Of a stretch of 42,623 bases of DNA, positions 1 through 8,470 are shown in pieces. Under the pieces are notes generated by a model. That model was given only the letters and a program-made list of their open reading frames with translations. It was not told the origin of the DNA and made no database searches. The position numbers were made by a program, and so were the translations under genes. This stretch comes from Lutibacter sp. (GTDB taxonomy: Bacteria; Bacteroidota; Bacteroidia; Flavobacteriales; Flavobacteriaceae): contig NZ_JAKIUR010000024.1 of the NCBI RefSeq assembly GCF_021647475.1, positions 1 to 42,623 of the forward strand, in the 5' to 3' direction. The number at the start of each line of letters is the position of its first letter. The first letter of the stretch is position 1.

Positions 1-74
1 AATTATTAGCTAGAATTTTTGCAACTATAAAACGACAAACACCTTATGTAGATATACTAAAATATGCTGCCTGA
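1..74 (+). CDS. C-terminal tail of a probable transposase (IS110-like), cut by the window edge
   Basis: The frame from base 3 is open for 23 codons and ends at TGA 72-74. The residues (LLARIFATIK, then RQTPYVDILKYAA) resemble the C-terminal helix and 'PYV' tail of IS110-family transposases, where a basic amphipathic helix precedes a short divergent end. Only this tail is visible, so no DEDD or Tnp20 catalytic residues can be checked. A copy of a dispersed palindromic repeat begins abruptly about 36 bp downstream, which would suit an IS110 element inserted into such a repeat. Family assignment rests on a short similarity recalled by eye; another transposase or an unrelated protein remains possible. 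Confidence 0.35.
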   Translation, partial: LLARIFATIKRQTPYVDILKYAA

Positions 75-110
75 AAATATTTGAAATATATTTGGTGGAG
101 TCATAGAATA

Positions 111-178
111 CGCAATGACGTAGCTTGTTGATTTTCAACCCAGTATTTATTTTCTTACATCGAACTCAGGTTATTAAG
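111..178 (-). repeat. Truncated copy of the ~215-bp dispersed repeat
   Basis: These 68 bp match the terminal part of the repeat at 23212-23426 in the same orientation: the GCAATGACGTAGCTTGTTG block, then CTTACATCGAACTCAGG up to the TTATTAAG end. Similarity to the full copies stops at about base 111, immediately next to the transposase-like tail, so the rest has been lost or displaced beyond the window. The minus strand is assigned relative to the copy at 14076-14291. Confidence 0.8.
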
Positions 179-229
179 AGTTTTAGTTAAGTTAATAAAA
201 ATAGTTTTGATTAAATTGAGAATTTGAGA

Positions 230-904
230 TTATTCTACCTTTTCAATAACATGATTAAAAAGCTTATTTTCCTTAGGAAGAAATCCTTTTAAAATTAGCG
301 CAATACCAAAAATCATTAATAAGATTCCCATAGTACGTTTAATTTTATAAGCAACTCGTGGTGTTAATTTCTTTTTAAGTTGTTTAGCTAATAAAATTTT
401 ACCAACATCGGTAACTAAATAACTACCTACAATTAAACTAAAGTAGTTAAATATTTTGGTTGGATTCATTTGTAAATTGGCACCAATAACTACAATCATT
501 CCTAACCAAAATGCCAAAACACCAACATTAATAAAATTTAAGAAAAATCCTTTAAAAAATAGTTTTAAGTAATTGGATTTAACTGGTAAATTAATAGTTG
601 TATCGGCTGCAAGTTTTTTATGGCTTTTATCTAAATACACAATTAAACCATAAACTACCAAAATTAATCCCCCAATATAAAACAGTCGAGGATCATCTTT
701 TATTTGTTCTAATAAACTTCTACTTCCGTAATAAGCAATTAATATAAAGGTGATATCGCCCAAAACCACTCCTAAATCGAACACAAAGGCGGCTCTAAAT
801 CCTTTTAAAATACTGGTTTGTATTAACATAAAAAATACAGGACCAATCATAAATGCTAAAAAAAAGCCAATAAGTACTGCGTCTTTGATTTCGTAGAATG
901 CCAT
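230..904 (-). CDS. LysE/RhtB family amino-acid exporter-like membrane protein
   Basis: A 224-residue polytopic membrane protein of the LysE translocator family, which exports amino acids or related small molecules across the inner membrane. The N-terminus carries the family signature: a hydrophobic segment followed by GPVFFMLIQTSILKGFRAAF (residues ~21-40), matching the GP...R-G of LysE/RhtB. About six hydrophobic segments are visible, with a charged loop around residues 93-110. Length is normal for the family. It lies 35 bp downstream of the oxidoreductase gene on the same strand and is probably cotranscribed with it. The substrate cannot be predicted from sequence. Confidence 0.85.
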   Translation of the reverse strand: MAFYEIKDAVLIGFFLAFMIGPVFFMLIQTSILKGFRAAFVFDLGVVLGDITFILIAYYGSRSLLEQIKDDPRLFYIGGLILVVYGLIVYLDKSHKKLAADTTINLPVKSNYLKLFFKGFFLNFINVGVLAFWLGMIVVIGANLQMNPTKIFNYFSLIVGSYLVTDVGKILLAKQLKKKLTPRVAYKIKRTMGILLMIFGIALILKGFLPKENKLFNHVIEKVE

Positions 905-939
905 AGTTATAATAAAAGTGAAAATATACTATTTATTTG

Positions 940-1995
940 TTAAACGTTATCATAATCTACTGTTATTTTTTGGCTAGTTGGATGAGCTTGGCAAGTTAAA
1001 ACAATGCCATCTTTAACTTCAGCATCGGTTAAAATGGTGTTCTTTTCCATAACAGCACTTCCATCGGTAATTTTTGCCATACAACTACTGCAAATTCCAC
1101 CTTGACAAGAATACGGAGCATCAACTCCTTCTTTTAAAGCTGCTTTTAAAATAGTAGTTTTTGAATCCATAGTAAAGGTAGTTTTTTCATCATCTACTAA
1201 AACTGTTATTTCACAACTTCCTTTAAAGGTATTTGAAATGTTATTTTTAGATGAAATTGGAGTAGAAAATAGTTCAAAATGAATAGTTTCTTCTTTTAAA
1301 CCGTTAGCAAGTAAAGTAGTTTTTGCATTTTCAATCATGGTTTCTGGTCCACATAAAAAAGCTGTATTAAAAGTGCGATTTTTAAAATTATTTTTTAAAA
1401 CATAATTTAAATTTCCTTCATCAATTCTACCAAATAAAGCATTTGGTTGTTGCTCTCTACTATAAATATATTGTACAAAAAATTGATTTGCATATTTATT
1501 TTGAAGTTGTTCTAATTCCTTTTTAAAAATAGTATCCGCCAAAGTTCTGTTTCCATAAACTAGTGTAAAAGTGCTATTTAATTCTTCAGTTAAAACAGTT
1601 TTTATCATGGCCATAATTGGTGTAATTCCGCTTCCTGCAGCAATTCCTAAATAATTTTTATGATTGCTTTTTGAAGTTTCTAATAAAAATTTTCCTTCTG
1701 GTTTTGAGACTTCTAAAACATCGTCTTCTTTTAAATTAGAAGTTGCAAAAACAGAAAAAGTGCCATTTTTTACCGCTTTTATTGCAATCCTTAATTCATT
1801 GTTATTAGGTTCACTACAAATGGAATAAGCTCTTCTAATTTCTTGTCCGTTAATCTCAGTTTTAATAGTAACATATTGACCTGCAACAAATTGAAAATCA
1901 TCTTTTAAATCGGTTGGAATATTAAATGAAATTGAAACTGCATTTTCAGTTTCTTTTATCACTTCTTTTATACTGAGCTTGTGAAATTTTGACAT
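940..1995 (-). CDS. Ferredoxin-NADP(+)-reductase-type oxidoreductase with C-terminal 2Fe-2S domain (PaaE-like)
   Basis: A three-domain electron-transfer flavoprotein of 351 residues. The N-terminal FAD-binding barrel (~5-105) contains RRAYSICS, the RxYS flavin motif. The NAD(P)-binding domain (~110-245) has GIAAGSGITPIMAM and the CGP motif near residue 215. The C-terminal plant-type ferredoxin domain (~262-351) carries the cluster ligands C297, C302, C305 and C335. This architecture is shared by PaaE of the phenylacetyl-CoA epoxidase and by several stand-alone reductases. No paaABCD genes are present here, so the PaaE role is not supported and the physiological partner is unknown. It heads a two-gene minus-strand unit with the LysE-like gene and is divergent from padR. 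Confidence 0.88.
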   Translation of the reverse strand: MSKFHKLSIKEVIKETENAVSISFNIPTDLKDDFQFVAGQYVTIKTEINGQEIRRAYSICSEPNNNELRIAIKAVKNGTFSVFATSNLKEDDVLEVSKPEGKFLLETSKSNHKNYLGIAAGSGITPIMAMIKTVLTEELNSTFTLVYGNRTLADTIFKKELEQLQNKYANQFFVQYIYSREQQPNALFGRIDEGNLNYVLKNNFKNRTFNTAFLCGPETMIENAKTTLLANGLKEETIHFELFSTPISSKNNISNTFKGSCEITVLVDDEKTTFTMDSKTTILKAALKEGVDAPYSCQGGICSSCMAKITDGSAVMEKNTILTDAEVKDGIVLTCQAHPTSQKITVDYDNV

Positions 1996-2015
1996 CGTAA
2001 TTTTTCTTTAAAACA

Positions 2016-2023
2016 CAAAAGTA
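2016..2023 (-). promoter_or_regulatory. Bacteroidota-type -7 element for the oxidoreductase/LysE unit
   Basis: On the minus strand this reads TACTTTTG, an exact match to the TAnnTTTG core of Bacteroidota primary-sigma promoters, about 20 bp upstream of the ATG at 1995. No clear -33 TTTG was identified. Confidence 0.5.
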
Positions 2024-2060
2024 ATTAATCTAAATACAATTTTTTGTTAAAAAACACACT

Positions 2061-2084
2061 TAAGAATATAATACCTAAGAATAT
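2061..2084. repeat. Direct repeat of TAAGAATAT upstream of padR
   Basis: TAAGAATAT occurs at 2061-2069 and again at 2076-2084, 15 bp apart, just upstream of the padR promoter core and between the divergent oxidoreductase and padR promoters. The position suits an autoregulatory operator, but this is inference; PadR sites are more often inverted repeats. Confidence 0.3.
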
Positions 2085-2090
2085 TATGTA

Positions 2091-2098
2091 TATATTTG
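2091..2098 (+). promoter_or_regulatory. Bacteroidota-type -7 element for the padR operon
   Basis: TATATTTG matches TAnnTTTG exactly and ends 19 bp before the padR ATG at 2118. It probably drives the four-gene padR-ABC unit. Confidence 0.55.
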
Positions 2099-2117
2099 AA
2101 TGTTGATTTAAATATAT

Positions 2118-2450
2118 ATGGGAAATCAAAAATTATATAAAGGCTCTTTACAAACCATCATTTTAAAATTATTAGAACAAAATGATAAAATGTATGGTTA
2201 TGAAATTACCCAAAAAGTAAAAGAACTTACCAAAGGTGAATTAAATATTACCGAAGGTGCTTTATACCCAGCCTTACATAAATTAGAAGCCGATGGTTTA
2301 TTAGATGTTGAAATTGCAAAAGTAGATAACCGTTTGCGGAAATATTACAAACTAACAGTGCAAGGAACCAAAGAAACCGTAAATCGTTTAGCTGAACTTG
2401 AAGCATTTATTAAAACTATGAAAACTATTGTAAATCCAAAGTTTACTTAA
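2118..2450 (+). CDS. PadR family transcriptional regulator
   Basis: A 110-residue winged-helix protein of the short PadR class. Visible landmarks are KGSLQTIILKLLEQNDKMYGYEI at the start (residues ~8-30), the recognition region ITEGALYPALHKLEADGLL (~44-62) and RLRKYYKLTVQG (~72-83), all typical of PadR. It has a single domain with a C-terminal dimerisation helix. It is the first gene of a unit with a membrane protein and an ABC exporter, the usual arrangement in which PadR represses an adjacent transporter. The inducing ligand cannot be inferred. Confidence 0.9.
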   Translation: MGNQKLYKGSLQTIILKLLEQNDKMYGYEITQKVKELTKGELNITEGALYPALHKLEADGLLDVEIAKVDNRLRKYYKLTVQGTKETVNRLAELEAFIKTMKTIVNPKFT

Positions 2451-2472
2451 TTCATAAACCAAATTGCTAATT

Positions 2473-3171
2473 ATGAAACTTACCAAAGAACAAATACAAA
2501 ACCTTTATAAATTTACACGTCAACATTATGTAGAACATTATGATTTACAAACAGAATTAGTGGATCATTTAGCAAATGATATTGAAAAAATTTGGGAAGA
2601 ACAACCTACTTTATCTTTTGAGCAAGCTAAAACTATTTCCTTTAAAAAATTTGGAGTATTTGGGTTTATGGATGTAATAGCAGCTCGTCAAAAAGCAATG
2701 AGTAAAAAATATTGGAAAATAATAGGACGGTTTATTAAACAATGGTTTCAACTTCCAAAAATTATACTAACCGCTTTGTTATTTATCTCTTTTTATACCG
2801 TTTGTAAAACTACATTTGCAACTAACATTCTTTTAATTGTTTTAATCATTTTAGTTCTGTACGCTTTTTATAAAGGTATTTTATTGAATAAAACTTTAAA
2901 AAGAAATTTTAACCAAAATGGTAAAAAATGGATGTTAGAAGAAATGATTTTTAAAACAGGAATGGGATCTTTTATGCTAATACCTGTCAACTTTTTAAAT
3001 TTTATAAATATTTTTCACAAGGATAATCTGGGGCTTTCAAATGTAGAAGCTCTAGTATATGCTACCTTATTTACCTTTTTAATTATGCTGTTTTACATAG
3101 TTTTAGAAGTTTTACCAAAAAAAGCTGAAGAATTATTATTAGAAAATTATCCCGAATATAAATTAGTGTAA
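2473..3171 (+). CDS. Membrane protein of unknown function in the padR-ABC unit
   Basis: A protein of 232 residues from the ATG at 2473; an in-frame TTG at 2464 would add only three residues and is less likely. The first ~85 residues are soluble and helical with YDLQTELVDHLANDIE near residues 22-37, a pattern seen in small proteins partnered with PadR regulators in Bacteroidota. About four hydrophobic segments follow between ~95 and 220. It starts 22 bp after padR and is probably cotranscribed with it. By analogy it may modulate the regulator or the exporter, but no function can be assigned from sequence. Confidence 0.75.
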   Translation: MKLTKEQIQNLYKFTRQHYVEHYDLQTELVDHLANDIEKIWEEQPTLSFEQAKTISFKKFGVFGFMDVIAARQKAMSKKYWKIIGRFIKQWFQLPKIILTALLFISFYTVCKTTFATNILLIVLIILVLYAFYKGILLNKTLKRNFNQNGKKWMLEEMIFKTGMGSFMLIPVNFLNFINIFHKDNLGLSNVEALVYATLFTFLIMLFYIVLEVLPKKAEELLLENYPEYKLV

Positions 3172-3229
3172 CAAAATCAATTAAATTTACACGTATAAAT
3201 AGAAAATTATTACTTAATAAAACCCAAAA

Positions 3230-4702
3230 ATGATACAAAAGTTTTTAAGTTTAGAATGGAAACAGTTTTTTAGAGCTTCCTATTTTCAAAAAGGAATTGC
3301 TATAAAAATTCTATTAATATTTGGTGTTCTTTATTTTGGAGGAATTGCTTTGGTACTAGGAAGTTCTCTTTATTTTATTTTAAAAAAAACATTTCCAGAA
3401 ACTGATCCAATAGTAATTGTAAACAACTTTATAATTTTTTGGTTCTTGTTTGATTTGGTTTTACGGTTTTTTATGCAACAATTACCTGTGATGAACATTA
3501 AGCCTTTAATGACCATTCCTATTAAAAAGAAGAGTATTATCCATTATTTATTAGGTAAAACAGCTATTTCATTTTTTAACTTTTTACCGCTGTTTATGTT
3601 TCTTCCTTTTAGCATAGTGCTACTTATTAAAAACTATCCACCATTACACGTAATTCCCTGGTTTTTTGCTATGCTATTTTTAACCTATTGCATTAATTTT
3701 ATCAACTTTTTGGTAAATAAAATTAATGCTGTTTTTTATGGATTACTTTCTGTTTTGGTTGTATTTATAGCTTTAGAATATTTTAATGTTTTTCAAATTT
3801 CAAAACCTATTGGAGTTGCTTTTAACGCATTGTATAATCATCCAATATTAATAATTATCCCAGCTTTGTTATTAGTTGGATTGTATTATTGGAATTTTAA
3901 GTTTATAAAAAGTGATTTATATGTAGATGGAAAAGTTTCAAAAACAATAAAAGAAGTAAAAACAACCGATTTATCTTGGATGGATAGATTTGGGAGTGTT
4001 GCCCCTTTTTTAAAAAATGATGTAAAATTAATTTGGCGAAATGCACGCCCACGGCAAGTTGTTATGATGTCTTTTCTGTTTTTATTTTACGGACTACTAT
4101 TTTATACACAACCAACCTATCAAAAAAATCCTACTTTACTAGCTTTTGCATCTATGTTTATAACAGGTGGTTTTCTATTGTCATTTGGTCAATTAGTTCC
4201 TTCTTGGGATAGCGAATATTATAAATTATTAATGAGTCAAAATATTCCGTATAAAAAATATTTAGAATCTAAATGGTATTTAATGGTTGTTGCAGTATCT
4301 ATTTCATTCATTTTAAGCACACCTTATATCTATTTTGGATGGAAAATATTTGGGATGATTACCGCCGGAGCACTTTTTAATATCGGTTTAAACTCATTTA
4401 TAACATTATTTGGTGGTGCTTTAAACAGAGTTCCCATTGAGTTGAATGTAAAAGCAAAAGCATTTAGCAATACTAACGGATTTAATCCAACACAAATGTT
4501 AATCGCCCTACCGAAAGTGGCATTGCCAATGTTGCTTTTTTATATTCCTTATAAAATATTCAGTTTTAATATCGGAATTTTAGCCCTTGGTTTAAGCGGA
4601 GTTTTAGGAATTATCTTTAGAAATTTCTTTTTAAATAAAATTGAAAGCATTTATCAAAAAGGGAAATATAAAACCATAGCGGCATACAACGAAAAAAATT
4701 AA
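3230..4702 (+). CDS. DUF5687 family ABC-type membrane subunit
   Basis: A 490-residue polytopic membrane protein with roughly twelve hydrophobic segments in two halves. The N-terminus MIQKFLSLEWKQFFRASYFQ is characteristic of the DUF5687 family, putative ABC exporter permeases found mainly in Bacteroidota. A cytoplasmic loop around residues 233-265 (KVSKTIKEVKTTDLSWMDRF) separates the halves, and the second half again begins with an NDVKLIWRNARPRQ amphipathic segment. The ATPase gene follows 25 bp downstream. Substrate unknown. Confidence 0.85.
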   Translation: MIQKFLSLEWKQFFRASYFQKGIAIKILLIFGVLYFGGIALVLGSSLYFILKKTFPETDPIVIVNNFIIFWFLFDLVLRFFMQQLPVMNIKPLMTIPIKKKSIIHYLLGKTAISFFNFLPLFMFLPFSIVLLIKNYPPLHVIPWFFAMLFLTYCINFINFLVNKINAVFYGLLSVLVVFIALEYFNVFQISKPIGVAFNALYNHPILIIIPALLLVGLYYWNFKFIKSDLYVDGKVSKTIKEVKTTDLSWMDRFGSVAPFLKNDVKLIWRNARPRQVVMMSFLFLFYGLLFYTQPTYQKNPTLLAFASMFITGGFLLSFGQLVPSWDSEYYKLLMSQNIPYKKYLESKWYLMVVAVSISFILSTPYIYFGWKIFGMITAGALFNIGLNSFITLFGGALNRVPIELNVKAKAFSNTNGFNPTQMLIALPKVALPMLLFYIPYKIFSFNIGILALGLSGVLGIIFRNFFLNKIESIYQKGKYKTIAAYNEKN

Positions 4703-4727
4703 TCAACTTCAAAAAAAATAGCAAAAA

Positions 4728-5423
4728 ATGATAATCGTAACTAATCTCACAAAAAAATATAATAACATTCGAGTTTTAAATATTGAAAATTTAACCATTC
4801 CTGAAGGACAAACTTTTGGATTGGTTGGAAACAACGGAGCAGGAAAAACTACTTTTTTTAATTTAATGCTCGATTTAATAAGTCCAACCACAGGTTTTAT
4901 TACTAACAAAAATATTCAGGTAAATAAAAGTGAAGACTGGAAGCCTTTCACATCGGCATTTATTGATGAAAGCTTTTTAATAGGTTATTTAACTCCGGAA
5001 GAATACTTTTATTTTATTGGTGAATTACGTGGATTAAACAAAGCGGATGTCAATTCATTTTTACAACAGTTTAAAGAAATTTTTAACGATGAAATTTTAG
5101 GGAAGAAAAAATATTTAAGAGACTTATCTAAAGGAAATCAAAAAAAAGCAGGAATTGTTTCCGCATTAATTGGAAATCCTGAAGTAATTGTTTTAGATGA
5201 ACCTTTTGCAAATTTAGATCCAACTACACAAATTCGATTAAAAAAATTGTTAAAAAATTTAGTTCAAAATAGTAACTCAACCGTGCTTATTTCGAGTCAC
5301 GATTTAGGTCATATAACCGAAGTTTGTGATAGAATTGTGGTGTTAGATAAAGGTGATGTAGTTAAAGATATTGAAACCTCAACCGAAACTTTAAAAGAAT
5401 TAGAAGCCTATTTTTCAGTATAA
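4728..5423 (+). CDS. ABC transporter ATP-binding protein, partner of the DUF5687 protein
   Basis: A single 231-residue nucleotide-binding domain. Walker A is GNNGAGKTT (~residues 35-43), the ABC signature is degenerate (LSKGNQKK near residue 138), Walker B with its catalytic Glu is VIVLDEPFANLD (~156-167), and the switch His lies in ISSHD (~187-191). The domain resembles the CcmA/NatA-type exporter ATPases. It is the last gene of the padR unit and very likely energises the preceding membrane protein. The signature LSKGN in place of LSGGQ is common in this exporter class. Confidence 0.92.
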   Translation: MIIVTNLTKKYNNIRVLNIENLTIPEGQTFGLVGNNGAGKTTFFNLMLDLISPTTGFITNKNIQVNKSEDWKPFTSAFIDESFLIGYLTPEEYFYFIGELRGLNKADVNSFLQQFKEIFNDEILGKKKYLRDLSKGNQKKAGIVSALIGNPEVIVLDEPFANLDPTTQIRLKKLLKNLVQNSNSTVLISSHDLGHITEVCDRIVVLDKGDVVKDIETSTETLKELEAYFSV

Positions 5424-5592
5424 ATACTATAAAAAATAGACCTATTGTGAATTATTATTTTAAGTTTTACTCTGATGTTCGTTAGATTAAAATGCTGAAT
5501 TTTCTTTTGTCAAAAACCTATATCATCTATCAAATTACTATTTTCGATACAATTTTTGTTCATTCCATTTACAAAAATCACTCAAATTGACG

Positions 5593-5600
5593 TAATTTTG
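5593..5600 (+). promoter_or_regulatory. Bacteroidota-type -7 element upstream of the PorW/SprE gene
   Basis: TAATTTTG matches TAnnTTTG and lies 66 bp upstream of the TTG start at 5666, in the 242-bp gap after the ABC gene. It implies that the PorW-bactofilin-AtpZ genes have their own promoter. Confidence 0.45.
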
Positions 5601-5665
5601 TATTTTTACCATCCTTTAACAATAAAAGCTATAAATAATAAGTTAAAGGGCTAAACAGTTTATAT

Positions 5666-7849
5666 TTGAAAACCAACTTTAAAATACCTACTTTTTTACT
5701 CGTAATTTTAGTTGTAATAAGTTGTTCAACTAAAAAAGATGCTTTTTTAAACAGAACCTTTCATTCAGTTTCCACAAAATACAATGTATTGTATAATGGT
5801 AATGTTGCTTTACAAAAAGGATTAATAGAATTAAACCAAAATTATAAAGATAATTATTGGAAAATATTACCAATTGAACCTTTAAAAGTAGATAAACTTG
5901 CTTTACCTGGAATGAAATTAGATGCTGATGCTTCACCTAAAGAATTTGATAAAGCTGAAGAAAAAGCGGTAAAAGCAGTTCAAAAACATTCTATGTTAAT
6001 TGCTAGGCAAGAACGAAATAATCAAATAGACGATGCCTATTTATTATTAGGTAAAGCACGTTATTATTCAAAACGGTTTGTACCCGCTTTAGAAGCTTTT
6101 AATTTTGTGCTTTTACATTATCCAAATGCAAGTTTAATTAATGAAACTAAAATTTGGCAAGCAAAAACATTGGTTCGTTTACAAAATCCTGAACAAGCAA
6201 TTGACAATTTAAAAATGCTTCTTAAACACAAAGATTTAAAAAATATTATTAAAGAAGAAGCACATACCGCAATAGCAATGGCTTATGTTGCTACAGATAG
6301 TTTGCCACAAGAAATTATTCATTTAAACAAAGCTGTTAAATTTGAAGATAATAAAGAACAAACCGCACGTAATTTATTTGTATTAGGACAATTATATCAA
6401 CAAAAAAAGGAAATAGATTCTTCTAATATTGCCTTTCAAAAATTAATCGATTTTAAAAAAGCACCTTATAAATACAAAATTCATGCAGCTATAGAAAAAG
6501 CAAAAAATGCAACTACTAAAGAAGAAAAAACAATTACTATTTCTGATTTTAAAAAACGAATTAAAGATAGAGATAATCGTCCGTATTTAGATGCATTATA
6601 TTATCAATTAGGAAACTTGCAACTTACTAATAACGATTCCATTGCTACTCTAAGCTTTAAAAAAGCGTTACTAAATAGTAAAGCCCCAAATTTTCAAAAA
6701 GAATTGGCTTATCAAGCTTTAGGAACCATTTATTTTAACAATGCAAATTACGTAACTGCGGGTGCTTATTACGATAGCATTTTGGCAATTACCAAAAACA
6801 CAAATACCAAAAGAATAAGACATATAAAACGTAAAAGAGAAAATTTAAATGAAGTTATTTCTTACGAAAAAATTGTAAAAGTAACGGACAGCATTTTAAA
6901 TGTTGTGGGCATGACTACACAACAACAAACCGATTTTTATACCAATTATATTGAAAAGTTAAAAAAAGCTGATGAGCAAAAGCAACAAAAAATAAATACT
7001 GGAAATGCCTTATTTGCAAATGGAGATAATTTATCCAAACAAGGAATAGGCAATTCTGGAAAATGGTATTTTTATAATGTGCAAACCGTAGGTTTTGGTA
7101 TGCAAGAATTTAAAAAAATATGGGGAAACCGTCCGTTAGAAGATAATTGGAGATTAAGTAATAAAACACAAATTAATATTGCTGCCATAAAAAACTTAAA
7201 CACTAAAAGCGAAAAAGTAGTAGATGCATCTAAAAAATATGATTTAAAATTTTATTTAGATAAAATTCCTACAGATAAAAAACAAATTGACAGTATAAAA
7301 GTAGTTCGAAATAATGCTTATTATAAATTAGGATTAATTTATAAAGAGCAATTTAATGAATATAAATTAGCTACAAATAAATTAGAAAAATTACTCACTT
7401 TTAAACCTTCTAAAGATTTAGAGTTACCAGCAAAATTTCATTTGTATAAAATTTATGAAAAACTAAAAAGTAGAAAAGCCACTTTGTATAAAAATGACAT
7501 TGTAACTAATTTCCCAAATTCAAAATACGCCAAACTAATTATTAATCCGAAATTGTTGTTGGCTAAAAATGATGAAAATTCTCCCGAAAAAATTTACGAA
7601 AAATTATACTATCAATATAAAGATGAAGCTTATGATGAGGTTATTAAAAAAGCAGATTCTTCTATAAGCTTATATGAAGGACAAGCAATTGTTCCTAAAT
7701 TTGAATTGCTAAAAGCTTATGCTATTGGTAAAAAAGATGGTTTAAAAGCTTTTAAAGAAGCATTAAATTTTGTTGCTATGAATTATCCAAACACCAACGA
7801 AGGCAAAAAAGCCTTTAAAATGGTAAATAAATTAAAAGCAAAATTATAG
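5666..7849 (+). CDS. porW: PorW/SprE-type lipoprotein of the type IX secretion and gliding machinery
   Basis: A 727-residue lipoprotein with signal peptide and lipobox ending at C20 (VISC, then STKKDAFLNRTFH). The sequence just after it, HSVSTKYNVLYNGNVALQKG, is the hallmark of the PorW/SprE family, which is needed for type IX secretion (and gliding in Flavobacterium). The rest is rich in TPR-like helical repeats (for example ~120-260 and ~550-720). The start codon is TTG: the first in-frame ATG downstream would remove the signal peptide and the family signature. Lengths in the family vary (PorW of Porphyromonas is shorter, SprE of Flavobacterium longer). Bactofilin follows 23 bp downstream. 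Confidence 0.85.
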   Translation: MKTNFKIPTFLLVILVVISCSTKKDAFLNRTFHSVSTKYNVLYNGNVALQKGLIELNQNYKDNYWKILPIEPLKVDKLALPGMKLDADASPKEFDKAEEKAVKAVQKHSMLIARQERNNQIDDAYLLLGKARYYSKRFVPALEAFNFVLLHYPNASLINETKIWQAKTLVRLQNPEQAIDNLKMLLKHKDLKNIIKEEAHTAIAMAYVATDSLPQEIIHLNKAVKFEDNKEQTARNLFVLGQLYQQKKEIDSSNIAFQKLIDFKKAPYKYKIHAAIEKAKNATTKEEKTITISDFKKRIKDRDNRPYLDALYYQLGNLQLTNNDSIATLSFKKALLNSKAPNFQKELAYQALGTIYFNNANYVTAGAYYDSILAITKNTNTKRIRHIKRKRENLNEVISYEKIVKVTDSILNVVGMTTQQQTDFYTNYIEKLKKADEQKQQKINTGNALFANGDNLSKQGIGNSGKWYFYNVQTVGFGMQEFKKIWGNRPLEDNWRLSNKTQINIAAIKNLNTKSEKVVDASKKYDLKFYLDKIPTDKKQIDSIKVVRNNAYYKLGLIYKEQFNEYKLATNKLEKLLTFKPSKDLELPAKFHLYKIYEKLKSRKATLYKNDIVTNFPNSKYAKLIINPKLLLAKNDENSPEKIYEKLYYQYKDEAYDEVIKKADSSISLYEGQAIVPKFELLKAYAIGKKDGLKAFKEALNFVAMNYPNTNEGKKAFKMVNKLKAKL

Positions 7850-7872
7850 CAAACCCTAATAAAATTTTAAAG

Positions 7873-8271
7873 ATGTTTTCAGAAAAAAAAGAAAAAACTA
7901 ACCAAGCAACAGAACGAAACGTAATTAGTAAAAATACTTCTATAAAAGGAGATATTATTTCCGAAGGAGATTTTAGAGTAGAAGGTAGTATTGAAGGAAC
8001 TATTAAAACTGCCGGACGCGTAGTAATTGGCGTTTCAGGAAGTATTAAAGGTAAAGTTACTTGTAATAATGCTGATATTGATGGAAAATTTTCTGGCGAA
8101 TTATTGGTAAATAATTTGCTAACCCTAAAAGCAACTGCACAAATTTCAGGTGATGTAGTTATCAGTAAATTATCTGTTGAACCTGGTGCAGAATTTAATG
8201 CAACTTGTACTATGAAAGGAGCTGTTAAGGAATTAAAAAATGGAAAAACAACCAAAGAAAAAACAGCTTAA
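7873..8271 (+). CDS. Bactofilin (polymer-forming cytoskeletal protein)
   Basis: A 132-residue protein with a central DUF583 beta-helix (~residues 18-115) showing the repeating I-x-G-x-I/V pattern: TSIKGDIISEGDFRVEGSIE, then GTIKTAGRVVIG and SGSIKGKVTCNNADIDGKF. Short charged, disordered N- and C-terminal tails flank the core. Bactofilins self-assemble without nucleotide into filaments that scaffold envelope processes. The gene lies between the PorW/SprE gene and AtpZ and overlaps the latter by 32 bp, so the three are translationally linked. Whether it serves secretion or cell shape here is unknown. Confidence 0.93.
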   Translation: MFSEKKEKTNQATERNVISKNTSIKGDIISEGDFRVEGSIEGTIKTAGRVVIGVSGSIKGKVTCNNADIDGKFSGELLVNNLLTLKATAQISGDVVISKLSVEPGAEFNATCTMKGAVKELKNGKTTKEKTA

Positions 8272-8470
8272 TAAATATTTACAATTAACTAGCATTGTTT
8301 TTCAAATGGGTGTAACCATTTATGCTGGAGCATATCTCGGTAAAAAATTAGATGCACATTTTAATCCTTCTAAAAAAACATTTACATTAATTGGTACGCT
8401 GTTGGCTTTGTTAATATCACTTTATAACGTTTTAAATCAAGTAAAAAAAATTAATGAAACTAACGATTAA
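8240..8470 (+). CDS. atpZ: AtpZ/AtpI-like small membrane protein
   Basis: A 76-residue protein with a basic N-terminus (KQPKKKQLNKYL) and two hydrophobic segments (~17-36 and ~47-64). The TIYAGAYLGKKLDAHF motif near residues 27-42 is typical of the AtpZ/AtpI family that precedes F-type ATP synthase operons and has been linked to ion uptake and assembly of the c-ring. It overlaps the end of bactofilin by 32 bp and the following gene by 17 bp, so translation is coupled on both sides. Confidence 0.85.
   Translation: MEKQPKKKQLNKYLQLTSIVFQMGVTIYAGAYLGKKLDAHFNPSKKTFTLIGTLLALLISLYNVLNQVKKINETND

Noticed and set aside
5580..5605. CTCAAATTGACGTAATTT as a decayed copy of the inner arm of the 31354-31554 element
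   Set aside because: Only about 15 bases agree and no partner arm is found nearby; it also overlaps a plausible promoter core.
7815..8255. Open frame of 146 codons on the minus strand opposite bactofilin
   Set aside because: It is an antisense shadow of the bactofilin beta-helix repeats, whose own frame has clear family motifs.
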